From: Oscillospiraceae bacterium
Lineage (GTDB): Bacteria; Bacillota; Clostridia; Oscillospirales; Oscillospiraceae
NCBI GenBank assembly: GCA_017541995.1
Contig: JAFXYD010000021.1
Span: 1-32,410 of the forward strand
Length of the DNA: 32,410 nucleotides
Direction: 5' to 3'
Translations under genes and position numbers: made by a program
Notes under the pieces: model-generated
What the model was told of the DNA's origin: nothing
The model's database searches: none
The model's input: the letters and a program-made list of their open reading frames with translations, nothing else
In this document: piece after piece, positions 7,250 to 14,789 of the stretch
Numbering within the stretch: position 1 is the stretch's first letter
Layout of the letters: each line of letters begins with the position of its first letter

Positions 7250-8506
7250 ATGGAACAGATTCACAATGCATTGAACCCGAAGCGGGAGGCCTTCGACTCC
7301 CGCGTCTATCTGGCATCTCCCACCATGCACCAGGAGGAACAGCACTATATTGAAGAGGCCTTTCGCACCAACTGGGTTTCCACCGTCGGCGCCAATCTGG
7401 ACCGGATGGAGGAATTGCTCTCGGAGCTGATTGGCCGTCCCTATGCCGTGGCCCTGGCCTCCGGCACCGCGGCTCTGCACATGGCGATCCGGGCCGCTGC
7501 CGTGAAGCTCTACGGAGAGCCCGGCCCCTCCCGGCTGTCTCTGAAGGGAAAGCGGGTGTTCTGCAGCGATCTGACCTTCGCGGCCTCGGTGAACCCCGTG
7601 ATCTACGAGGGGGGCGAGCCCGTCTTTATCGATTCGGAATACGAGACCTGGAATATGGACCCGGAAGCCCTGGAGCGGGCCTTCCGTCTCTATCCCGAGG
7701 TGAAGCTGGTGGTGATGGTGCATCTCTACGGCACCCCCGCCAGGATCCGCCAGATCCGCGCCCTCTGCGACGCCCACAACGCCCTTCTCATCGAGGACGC
7801 GGCGGAGTCTCTGGGGACCGTCTACCGGGGCCGCCAGACCGGCTCCTTCGGGGATCTGGGGGTCATCAGCTTCAACGGCAACAAGATCATCACCGGCTCC
7901 TGCGGCGGCGCCCTGCTCTGCGACGACGAGCAGACCATGCGCCGGGTGCGGAAGTGGTCCACCCAGAGCCGGGAGCCCGTGGCCTGGTATCAGCACCGGG
8001 AGATTGGCTACAATTACCGGCTGAGCAATCTCATCGCCGGGGTCATCCGGGGACAGATTCCCTGGCTGGGCGAGCATAAGGCCCGCAAGACCGCCCTCTA
8101 CGAGCGCTATCGGGACGGGCTTCGGGGTCTGCCGCTGCGCATGAACCCCTACGAGCAGGAGCTGGCCGAGCCCAACCACTGGCTGTCCTGCGTTCTCATC
8201 GACCGGGAGGCCATGTGCCCCCAGCGCCGGGACGCGGAGCGGGCCGAATATACCCATACCGGCGGCAAGAGCTGCCCCACCGAGATCCTGGAGGCCATCG
8301 CGGCGCTGAACGCCGAGGGCCGTCCCATCTGGAAGCCCATGCACCTGCAGCCCGTCTACGGCGCCTACCCCTTCGTCCCCGCCGAGGACGGCCGGGACGT
8401 GGGAGCGGATCTCTTCGCCCGGGGCCTCTGTCTGCCCAGCGATATCAAGATGAAGGATTGGCAGCAGGAGCGGATCATCGAGGTGATCCGGGACTGCTTC
8501 CGTTAA
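7250..8506 (+). CDS. DegT/DnrJ/EryC1/StrS family aminotransferase (PglE/EpsN-like)
   Basis: A 418-residue fold-type I PLP enzyme that should transfer an amino group to a 4-keto nucleotide sugar. The SGTAALH segment, the IEDAAESLG segment with the cofactor-contacting Asp, and the PLP lysine in FNGNK (about Lys212) are all present. The N-terminus (YLASPTMHQEEQHYI) resembles aminotransferases of the bacillosamine or EPS pathways such as PglE and EpsN. I prefer the ATG at 7250, preceded by AAGGA at 7-base spacing, over the ATG at 7235, which has no ribosome site. First gene of the locus. The cognate 4,6-dehydratase and the N-acetyltransferase are not in the window, so the substrate is inferred. 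Confidence 0.9.
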   Translation: MEQIHNALNPKREAFDSRVYLASPTMHQEEQHYIEEAFRTNWVSTVGANLDRMEELLSELIGRPYAVALASGTAALHMAIRAAAVKLYGEPGPSRLSLKGKRVFCSDLTFAASVNPVIYEGGEPVFIDSEYETWNMDPEALERAFRLYPEVKLVVMVHLYGTPARIRQIRALCDAHNALLIEDAAESLGTVYRGRQTGSFGDLGVISFNGNKIITGSCGGALLCDDEQTMRRVRKWSTQSREPVAWYQHREIGYNYRLSNLIAGVIRGQIPWLGEHKARKTALYERYRDGLRGLPLRMNPYEQELAEPNHWLSCVLIDREAMCPQRRDAERAEYTHTGGKSCPTEILEAIAALNAEGRPIWKPMHLQPVYGAYPFVPAEDGRDVGADLFARGLCLPSDIKMKDWQQERIIEVIRDCFR

Positions 8507-8543
8507 GCAGCATGCGCCCCGGCGCGGGAAAGGAATCCAGGCT

Positions 8544-9758
8544 ATGACGCAGCACACATATTCCGGCATCAACGCGGAGCACGCGGCTCTGATCGAGCTG
8601 CTGGCCCAGCAGGTTTTCGGCGCGGCAGCGCCCGCCGCCCTGCCCGACGATACCGGATTTGTTCTGCGGGAGGCCGAACAGCAGTCTGTCTTCCCCCTGA
8701 TCTTTCCCGCCGCGGCGGCGCTGGCGCCCCGGGCCTGCGAGGCCTGGAGGCTTCGCAATCTCCGGCATATTTCCCACAATTACAATATCATCAACGCTCA
8801 TTATGAGGCGCACACGCTGCTGACGGCGGCGAAGATCCGCTATACCGTGATCAAGGGCTGCGCCTCCTCTTTTTATTATCCGGCCCCGGAGCTGCGAACC
8901 ATGGGGGACGTGGATCTCTACGTGGCCCGCCGGGATATGGACCGGGCCAGAGCGGCCTTTGAGGCCGCCGGCTACAGCGTCTCCGGCCTGGACCATCCCC
9001 ACCACTGGACCTTTGAGCGGGACGGGGTGGAGCTGGAGCTCCACTGGGTCCCCTCCGGCATCCCCGCCGCCGACGACGGCAGCATCCTGGCCATGTTTGA
9101 CGATCTGCTGGATCGCGGCGCGGTGAAAACCGTGGCCGGGCAGGAAATGGTGCTGCCCGACCCCTTCCACCACGGGCTGATTCTGCTGCTGCACACCGCA
9201 AACCACATGACCGCCGGAGGCGTGGGCCTGCGGCATCTGCTGGACTGGCTGGTGTTTGTCAACAGCATGGACGAGCAGAGCTTCCGAACCCTGCTGGAGC
9301 CCTCGCTGCGTCGGATCGGCCTCTGGCACTTTGCCTGCGCCCTGAGCGCTGTAGGAACACAGTATTTTGGCTGCGCGCCTCGCTCCTTCTGCGAGACTGT
9401 CTCGCCGGAACTGGCCCTGGGTCTGCTGCGGGATATCTTTGACGGAGGGAACTTCGGCGCAAAAAACGCCGACCGCTTGAATCAGTCCAAGCTCCTGCGA
9501 GACAATGAGTCCCGGCAGATCCGGGGTGGGGGAGAACTGGGCCATGCCCTGCGTTTTCTGAACCAGCGGGCCAGATCGCAGTATCCCCCCTCGGTGAAGC
9601 ATCCTGTCCTGCTGCCCATCGGATGGGCCAAGGTCCTGCGAAAGCGCCGCCGGGATATCAGAGCCGGGAAGCAGACCAGAAGCGGCATCCATAGCACCCT
9701 TCGAGGCGCCCGGGAACGGGAGGCCCTCTACGTGCAGCTGCGCTTGTTTGAAGAATAG
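8544..9758 (+). CDS. Nucleotidyltransferase-fold protein (NTP_transf_5 type)
   Basis: A 404-residue protein of the uncharacterised nucleotidyltransferase family (Pfam PF14907 type). The core MGDVDLYV carries the two acidic metal ligands (Asp122 and Asp124) of the polymerase-beta-like fold, preceded by VIKGCASSFYY. ELHWVPSG supplies the usual third acidic position, and a helical LLLLHTANHM segment follows. The family is frequent in capsule and EPS loci, but the reaction is not established; activation or transfer of a nucleotide onto a glycan or carrier is conceivable. AAAGGA lies 9 bases before the ATG. Composition is GC-rich like the upstream genes, in contrast to the next gene. Confidence 0.75.
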   Translation: MTQHTYSGINAEHAALIELLAQQVFGAAAPAALPDDTGFVLREAEQQSVFPLIFPAAAALAPRACEAWRLRNLRHISHNYNIINAHYEAHTLLTAAKIRYTVIKGCASSFYYPAPELRTMGDVDLYVARRDMDRARAAFEAAGYSVSGLDHPHHWTFERDGVELELHWVPSGIPAADDGSILAMFDDLLDRGAVKTVAGQEMVLPDPFHHGLILLLHTANHMTAGGVGLRHLLDWLVFVNSMDEQSFRTLLEPSLRRIGLWHFACALSAVGTQYFGCAPRSFCETVSPELALGLLRDIFDGGNFGAKNADRLNQSKLLRDNESRQIRGGGELGHALRFLNQRARSQYPPSVKHPVLLPIGWAKVLRKRRRDIRAGKQTRSGIHSTLRGAREREALYVQLRLFEE

Positions 9759-9769
9759 GGGGAATCTGT

Positions 9770-10387
9770 ATGTACGCAAAATACCTCAAACGGGTACTGG
9801 ATTTACTGATCTCTCTGTTCTCTTTGATCGTTCTCTCACCGCTGATGGTTTTTCTGACGATCCTCGGCGCCGTCAAAATGCGCGGTAATCCCTTTTTTGT
9901 TCAACGCAGACCAGGGCTTCACGAAAAGATCTTTCCTATGATCAAGTTCCGAACAATGAATTTTGCGAAGGATGAAAACGATTGTCTTCTGCCGGATAAA
10001 AAACGGATTACCGGTTATGGACGATTCCTGCGGAAAACAAGTTTAGATGAATTGCCGGAGCTGTTCAATATTCTGAAAGGAGATATGGCAATTGTCGGGC
10101 CTAGGCCCTTGTTGGTCAAATATCTCCCGCTGTATAACGAAGCGCAGAGACACCGACATGATGTTCGGCCTGGCCTTACCGGGTACGCGCAGGTTCACGG
10201 CAGAAACAACAGCTCCTGGGATGAGAGATTTCGCATGGATCTGGATTATATTGCACACATTTCATTTTTGGGGGATCTTCGTATCATTCTGAAAACCGTA
10301 AAGTCTGTTTTATCTCACAGCGGAGTCGATTCTCAGAGCGCTTCGGATGTGACAATGCTTGAGTTTACCGGGGATAATCATTCATGA
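9770..10387 (+). CDS. Undecaprenyl-phosphate phosphoglycosyl transferase, monotopic PglC-like
   Basis: A 205-residue enzyme that transfers a sugar 1-phosphate from a UDP-sugar to undecaprenyl phosphate on the inner membrane face, starting repeat-unit assembly. It has the minimal PglC layout: one N-terminal re-entrant hydrophobic helix (about residues 10-33), the KFRTMN segment, and the catalytic Asp93-Glu94 dyad in TSLDELPEL. GPRPLL and RPGLTGYAQVHGRN follow. The C-terminal DVTMLEFTG tail resembles enzymes acting on di-N-acetylbacillosamine-type sugars, which agrees with the upstream aminotransferase. The next gene starts within its stop (ATGA overlap). First gene of the low-GC block. Confidence 0.9.
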   Translation: MYAKYLKRVLDLLISLFSLIVLSPLMVFLTILGAVKMRGNPFFVQRRPGLHEKIFPMIKFRTMNFAKDENDCLLPDKKRITGYGRFLRKTSLDELPELFNILKGDMAIVGPRPLLVKYLPLYNEAQRHRHDVRPGLTGYAQVHGRNNSSWDERFRMDLDYIAHISFLGDLRIILKTVKSVLSHSGVDSQSASDVTMLEFTGDNHS

Positions 10388-11562
10388 ATACACCTTTTTT
10401 TTTGATCCGCAAGGACTTGCTGACAGAAAATGTTCGATGCTTTCGGAAGGGAATGTCAGATTGCTGGCACAACAGTCGCCTTGCCTACTCCGTGAAAACA
10501 AATTCCCTGCCCTGGGTTCTTCGTTATATGAAATCACAAGGGCTTTTGGCTGAGGTCGTTTCTGACGAGGAGTATGAGCTTGCTTTGAAATGCGGGTTTG
10601 CAGATTCAGAAATCATTTTTAACGGCCCCATCAAAACTGAACCATGGTTTCTGCGGGCTCTGCGAATGGACGCCTGGGTGAATATTGACTCAGAGCGCGA
10701 GCTGCAGTGGCTGGAACAAAGCCCGATGTCCCGCGCAAAAGTTGGCATCCGCGTTAACGTACCAACAGAACTGTTTTTGAAAGACGATATCGGATATCAG
10801 GAAGACGGTTTCCGTTTTGGATTTGATGTGGAGTCCGGCGCGTTTGAACACGCGCTTCATGTGATCTGCTCAGCCATTGACAATCCGGAGCTTGGGCTTC
10901 ATCTGCACTGCAACAGTATGACCAGAAATCCAGAGGTTTATAAGACGATTGCCGCTTATGCGGTTTCTCTGATGGACCGTTTTTCCCTACGGATTTCCTT
11001 CTTGGATATCGGAGGCGGGTTTTTCGGCGGTGTTCCTGGGAAAACAAAACCAGCGGAATACTTTTCCGTCATAGTGGAACAGCTTCGTCAGGCAAATACA
11101 AGGTCTGATTATCAGTTGATCGCTGAGCCGGGATCAGCGCTTATTGGATCCACCGTGGAGCTTCATACCTCCGTATTGGACATAAAGGATATTGAAAAAT
11201 CGAGAATTGTTACCACAGACGGCAGTCGAATCTGTATCGATCCGCTCTGGTCTAAGAAAGGATATACATACAGAACGCAGCCGATCCGGACCGAAAAGAC
11301 GGAACGTCGGCAAGTCATATGCGGTTATACCTGCATGGATCATGACAGACTGATGGTGATCGAAAACGGTCCTGCCCTTCATGTGGGAGACCAAATCATC
11401 TATGAACGGGTGGGTGCATATTCGATGACCTTTGGCGGTCCCTTTATCCGGAATTATCCGGATGTCTTTGTGCTGGATGAAAACGGCATGGAAAAGATAC
11501 GGGATCGCTTTTCTGTCGATACGTACTATAAGCTGCATACCTGTTTTTTAGACGGAGAATGA
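10384..11562 (+). CDS. PLP-dependent decarboxylase, group IV (LysA/ornithine decarboxylase fold)
   Basis: A 392-residue alanine-racemase-fold decarboxylase. The active site looks intact: PLP lysine Lys38 in AYSVKTN, the LHLHCNS segment in place of the usual HxGS, LDIGGGF for phosphate binding, IAEPGSALIG, and GYTCMDHD, which carries the Cys that completes the site across the dimer. GAYSMTFGG near the end matches the C-terminal Tyr motif. The cell would normally have its own lysA, and the position between a phosphoglycosyl transferase and an SDR/ATP-grasp pair suggests a dedicated role in making or trimming an amino-acid substituent. Relatives such as SbnH act on amino acids already joined to another molecule. 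The substrate is unknown. It is translationally coupled to the upstream gene by a 4-base overlap. Confidence 0.85.
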   Translation: MNTPFFLIRKDLLTENVRCFRKGMSDCWHNSRLAYSVKTNSLPWVLRYMKSQGLLAEVVSDEEYELALKCGFADSEIIFNGPIKTEPWFLRALRMDAWVNIDSERELQWLEQSPMSRAKVGIRVNVPTELFLKDDIGYQEDGFRFGFDVESGAFEHALHVICSAIDNPELGLHLHCNSMTRNPEVYKTIAAYAVSLMDRFSLRISFLDIGGGFFGGVPGKTKPAEYFSVIVEQLRQANTRSDYQLIAEPGSALIGSTVELHTSVLDIKDIEKSRIVTTDGSRICIDPLWSKKGYTYRTQPIRTEKTERRQVICGYTCMDHDRLMVIENGPALHVGDQIIYERVGAYSMTFGGPFIRNYPDVFVLDENGMEKIRDRFSVDTYYKLHTCFLDGE

Positions 11563-11565
11563 TTT

Positions 11566-12597
11566 ATGGACAAAAATGTTTTGGTACTAGGCGCAACTGG
11601 AAATCTGGGAGCGTATTCGGCTTTGGCGCTGCATGACGCCGGATTTGATGTAATCGCCTGCGGAAGACGTCCGCATGACAACGGTTTTTTTGAGTCCCGC
11701 GGTATGCCGTATTATTCCATTGATATCACGCAGAAGCAGGAATTCGATCGGCTCAGAGGTCTTAATATCGGCACCGTTGTGGATTTTGCGGGAGAGTTGC
11801 CTTCCCGCTGTGCCTTTAATCCGCAGATGCTGATCCGCTCCATCACGGAAGCTACGGTCAATGTTTTGGAGTATATGCGCCTGGAGAAATGTGAAAAGAT
11901 TATCTTCCCCACCACACCTTACGATCTGTTTGCGTATCATGAGACCGGGAAACCCATTGACCCAGACGCACCTCGCGGATTTCCCGCAAGCGGAGACCAC
12001 AGCGTCTATGCCATTGCGAAAAATGCAGCTGTGGATCTGATCGAGAGTTACAGGAATGAATATGGGTTCAGCCGGTTTATCCTGCGTTTTTTCACAATAT
12101 ACCAATACCATCCCAATGCCTATCATTACGCCGATGGGAAAATGCGGATGATGCCGTACAGATCCTTGATGGAACGGGCAGCGCGCGGTGAAAAAATCAG
12201 CATCTATGGCAATCCCAACCGAGTCAAGGAAATGGTCTACATCAAGGACTTTGTCAAGGTTGTGGTAAACGCCGCAAAATCCGGACGCTGCGGCGGATTT
12301 TATAATATCGGCAGTCCGGAACGTGTGACACTCGATCAAATGATCCGGGGGATCGTTGAAGTTTTTTCTCCGCCCGGACACCGGTCTGAGATCGACTACG
12401 ATTCCACAAAACCCGATACGCTGCAGTCCATGCTGGATTGGAGCAAAACGAAGCGAGAATTGGATTATCAACCCGTATATGACTTCATTTCCATGCTGCG
12501 GGACTTTAAGCATGAGATGGAGACGGAGCCTATGGCTGGACTATGGGGGCGCAGCGAGGACTACGCGCAAAGATTCGCTGAAAATGCTGAGGGTTAA
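11566..12597 (+). CDS. NAD(P)-dependent epimerase/dehydratase-like extended SDR
   Basis: A 343-residue extended short-chain dehydrogenase. The Rossmann motif GATGNLG lies at residues 9-15 and the catalytic Tyr148-x3-Lys152 in VYAIAKNAA. The usual Ser-rich segment before them appears as FPTTPYD. The C-terminal half contains EMVYIKDFVKVVV, typical of nucleotide-sugar epimerases and reductases. The likely substrate is a nucleotide-linked sugar, but whether it epimerises, dehydrates or reduces cannot be told. It starts 3 bases after the decarboxylase stop with GGAGA upstream, and the ATP-grasp gene follows 3 bases after its own stop, so the trio is one translational unit. Confidence 0.82.
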   Translation: MDKNVLVLGATGNLGAYSALALHDAGFDVIACGRRPHDNGFFESRGMPYYSIDITQKQEFDRLRGLNIGTVVDFAGELPSRCAFNPQMLIRSITEATVNVLEYMRLEKCEKIIFPTTPYDLFAYHETGKPIDPDAPRGFPASGDHSVYAIAKNAAVDLIESYRNEYGFSRFILRFFTIYQYHPNAYHYADGKMRMMPYRSLMERAARGEKISIYGNPNRVKEMVYIKDFVKVVVNAAKSGRCGGFYNIGSPERVTLDQMIRGIVEVFSPPGHRSEIDYDSTKPDTLQSMLDWSKTKRELDYQPVYDFISMLRDFKHEMETEPMAGLWGRSEDYAQRFAENAEG

Positions 12598-12600
12598 TGT

Positions 12601-13587
12601 ATGAATATTTTAATGTGCAGCGCTGGTCGCCGCTGCGAACTCATCAAGTGTATCAGAGCGTCCATGTCAACCGGGTCGATAATCGTTGCCGCTGACAACA
12701 GCCCCTATGCGCCGGCGCTATATATGGCTGACTGCGCTTACACCGTACCGCGGATCGATGATCCGAGCTACATCGCAACGCTGCTTCAGATCTGTCAAAA
12801 GGAAAAAATCGACGTAATCACTACATTCATTGACCCGGAGATCATGCTTTTAGCGGAAAACCGTGAACGTTTTGCAGCGCTTGGCGCGCTTGTACTTACC
12901 CCTTCCACAAAAACGGCGGCCCTTTGTTTTGACAAGTATCAGATGTTCCGTTTTCTGCGGGAAAAAGGAATTCGGACCCCGGAAACCTGGGGCTCCTATC
13001 AGGAAGCGGAAAACGCCATTCACACTGGCGCAGCAGCTCTGCCTGTGTTTGTGAAACCTCGCACAGGCAGCGGCAGCGTTGGCGCGAAACGAATCGAAGA
13101 CCTTGGAAGCTTAAAAGCTGCGTTTGAAGATAATCCGACCCTGATTGCCCAGGAGCTGATGACAGGCGAGGGCTGTGTTGATTTGGATGCGGATATCTAT
13201 GTCGATGCCGTTTCCGGAGAGATTGTCAGCGCCTTTACAAAACGCAAGCTGGCAACCACCATTGGTGGAGCAAATAAAACAGTTTCATTCCAAGATGAAA
13301 AACTGCTTTCGTTTATCCGGGAAATCTGCGGTTTTTTCGAATTCTGCGGACCCATTGACGCAGACTTTTTCTTTAAGAACGGCTGCTATTACCTATCTGA
13401 GATCAATCCGAGGTTTGGCGGCGCTTATCTGCACGCTTATGGCGCCGGCGTGGATTTCATACAGATGATCGAGCAAAATCTGAAAGGTAAAGCTAATAAA
13501 CCGGTTTTCAACAACTATGAAGAAGGCGTTGTTATGATGATGTATGATAGTGTTGTGATCGCAAAGCCGGAACAGATTCTCCGCTAA
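12601..13587 (+). CDS. ATP-grasp ligase, CarB-like, of the polysaccharide-locus type
   Basis: A 328-residue ATP-grasp protein. The N-terminal 100 residues form a Rossmann-like PreATP domain (MNILMCSAGRR at the start). The ATP-binding core includes VFVKPRTGSGSVGAK near residue 145, the AQELMTGEG segment, and SEINPRFGG near residue 270, whose Glu and Asn are metal ligands. Such enzymes form an amide or related bond through an acyl-phosphate; CarB-like stand-alone forms are common in capsule loci without assigned substrates. Next to a decarboxylase, an amine or amino acid partner is a reasonable guess, with a uronic acid carboxylate (see the dehydrogenase) as one possible acceptor. A 65-base gap follows before the GT4. 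Confidence 0.8.
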   Translation: MNILMCSAGRRCELIKCIRASMSTGSIIVAADNSPYAPALYMADCAYTVPRIDDPSYIATLLQICQKEKIDVITTFIDPEIMLLAENRERFAALGALVLTPSTKTAALCFDKYQMFRFLREKGIRTPETWGSYQEAENAIHTGAAALPVFVKPRTGSGSVGAKRIEDLGSLKAAFEDNPTLIAQELMTGEGCVDLDADIYVDAVSGEIVSAFTKRKLATTIGGANKTVSFQDEKLLSFIREICGFFEFCGPIDADFFFKNGCYYLSEINPRFGGAYLHAYGAGVDFIQMIEQNLKGKANKPVFNNYEEGVVMMMYDSVVIAKPEQILR

Positions 13588-13652
13588 GAAGAAAAAGAGG
13601 CAAACACGAGGGTGCCTACGAGGCCCAAGAATCAAAAGAACAGCAGGGGACA

Positions 13653-14777
13653 ATGAAGGAATTATCAGGAACAAACAAAAGAAAGATCGTCATTTTGACA
13701 AATAACGCCTCCGGCCTAATTTCTTTCCGGGAGGAACTTTTGCGGAAGCTGGCGGAATCAGACAACGTTCTAGTTGTTCTGCCTCCGAGTGAATACACTG
13801 CGGTCATTGAACGCACAGGATGCCATGTGTACCCTGTAGACCTGGACCGAAGGGGCATGAATCCGATTCACGATCTGAAGCTTTACAGAGCATATCGACA
13901 GATTCTAAAGAGGGAACATCCGGACGCTGTAATTACTTATACGGTAAAGCCAAATGTTTACGGCGGCAGAGCTTGCGCCGCCCTGAAGATCCCTTATCTT
14001 TGCAATATCACCGGTTTGGGAACGGCGATTGAAAACGGCGGATTGCTCAGTCATTTGACTCTGCGACTGTACAGAATCGGCCTGAAACACGCGGCCTGTG
14101 TTTTTTTCCAAAATGAAGATAATCTCTCGTTTTTCAGACAGCGCCGGGTTGTCAGCGGAAAGACAAGACTGATCCCCGGATCCGGCGTAAACTTAGAGCA
14201 CCATCGCTTTGAAGAATATCCATCAGAAGAAGACGGTTATCGCTTTCTGTTTGTAGGAAGAGTGATGCGGGATAAGGGCGTAAGAGAACTGCTTGAAGCA
14301 TTTCGAACGATACATTCTTCGCATTTGAATGTAATGCTGCATATGATCGGCAGCTTTGACGAGGATTATCAGGCGTTGATTAAACAGGCCGAGGCAGATG
14401 GGTTCCTGCGTTATCACGGCATACAAAAGGATGTACACCGATTCTACCAATCATGCCATTGTGTTGTTCTGCCCAGCTATCATGAAGGTATGGCCAATGT
14501 TCTTTTGGAAGCAGCCTCAACAGGACGGCCTGTTATTGCGACCAGGGTTCCGGGCTGCAAGGAGACCTTTGATGAAGACTGTACAGGCTACGGCTGTGAA
14601 GCAAAAAACACCAATAGCCTTGTGGATGCTTTGGAACATTTTTTAAGCGGCTCAGAGGACATACACCGGAAGATGGGAAAAAAGGCCAGAGATAAAATGT
14701 GCAGGGAGTTTAATCGGGAGATTGTAATTCGCACATATCTGGAAGAACTGGAAAATGCGGAGTATGGATCAAAATGA
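13653..14777 (+). CDS. Glycosyltransferase family 4 (PglA/EpsD-like)
   Basis: A 374-residue GT-B enzyme that should add a sugar from an NDP donor to the lipid-linked first sugar at the cytosolic membrane face. The N-terminal acceptor domain has ITYTVKPNVYGG, a segment typical of PglA/EpsD-like enzymes that follow a PglC-type first step. The C-terminal donor domain has FLFVGRVMRDKGVREL and the retaining-GT motif SYHEGMANVLLEA with the E-x7-E acidic pair. It is the only conventional glycosyltransferase between the phosphoglycosyl transferase and the flippase. The next start follows directly, so coupling is likely. Donor sugar unknown; GalNAc, GalNAcA or Glc are possible. Confidence 0.88.
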   Translation: MKELSGTNKRKIVILTNNASGLISFREELLRKLAESDNVLVVLPPSEYTAVIERTGCHVYPVDLDRRGMNPIHDLKLYRAYRQILKREHPDAVITYTVKPNVYGGRACAALKIPYLCNITGLGTAIENGGLLSHLTLRLYRIGLKHAACVFFQNEDNLSFFRQRRVVSGKTRLIPGSGVNLEHHRFEEYPSEEDGYRFLFVGRVMRDKGVRELLEAFRTIHSSHLNVMLHMIGSFDEDYQALIKQAEADGFLRYHGIQKDVHRFYQSCHCVVLPSYHEGMANVLLEAASTGRPVIATRVPGCKETFDEDCTGYGCEAKNTNSLVDALEHFLSGSEDIHRKMGKKARDKMCREFNREIVIRTYLEELENAEYGSK

Positions 14778-14789
14778 ATGGTGAAATCA

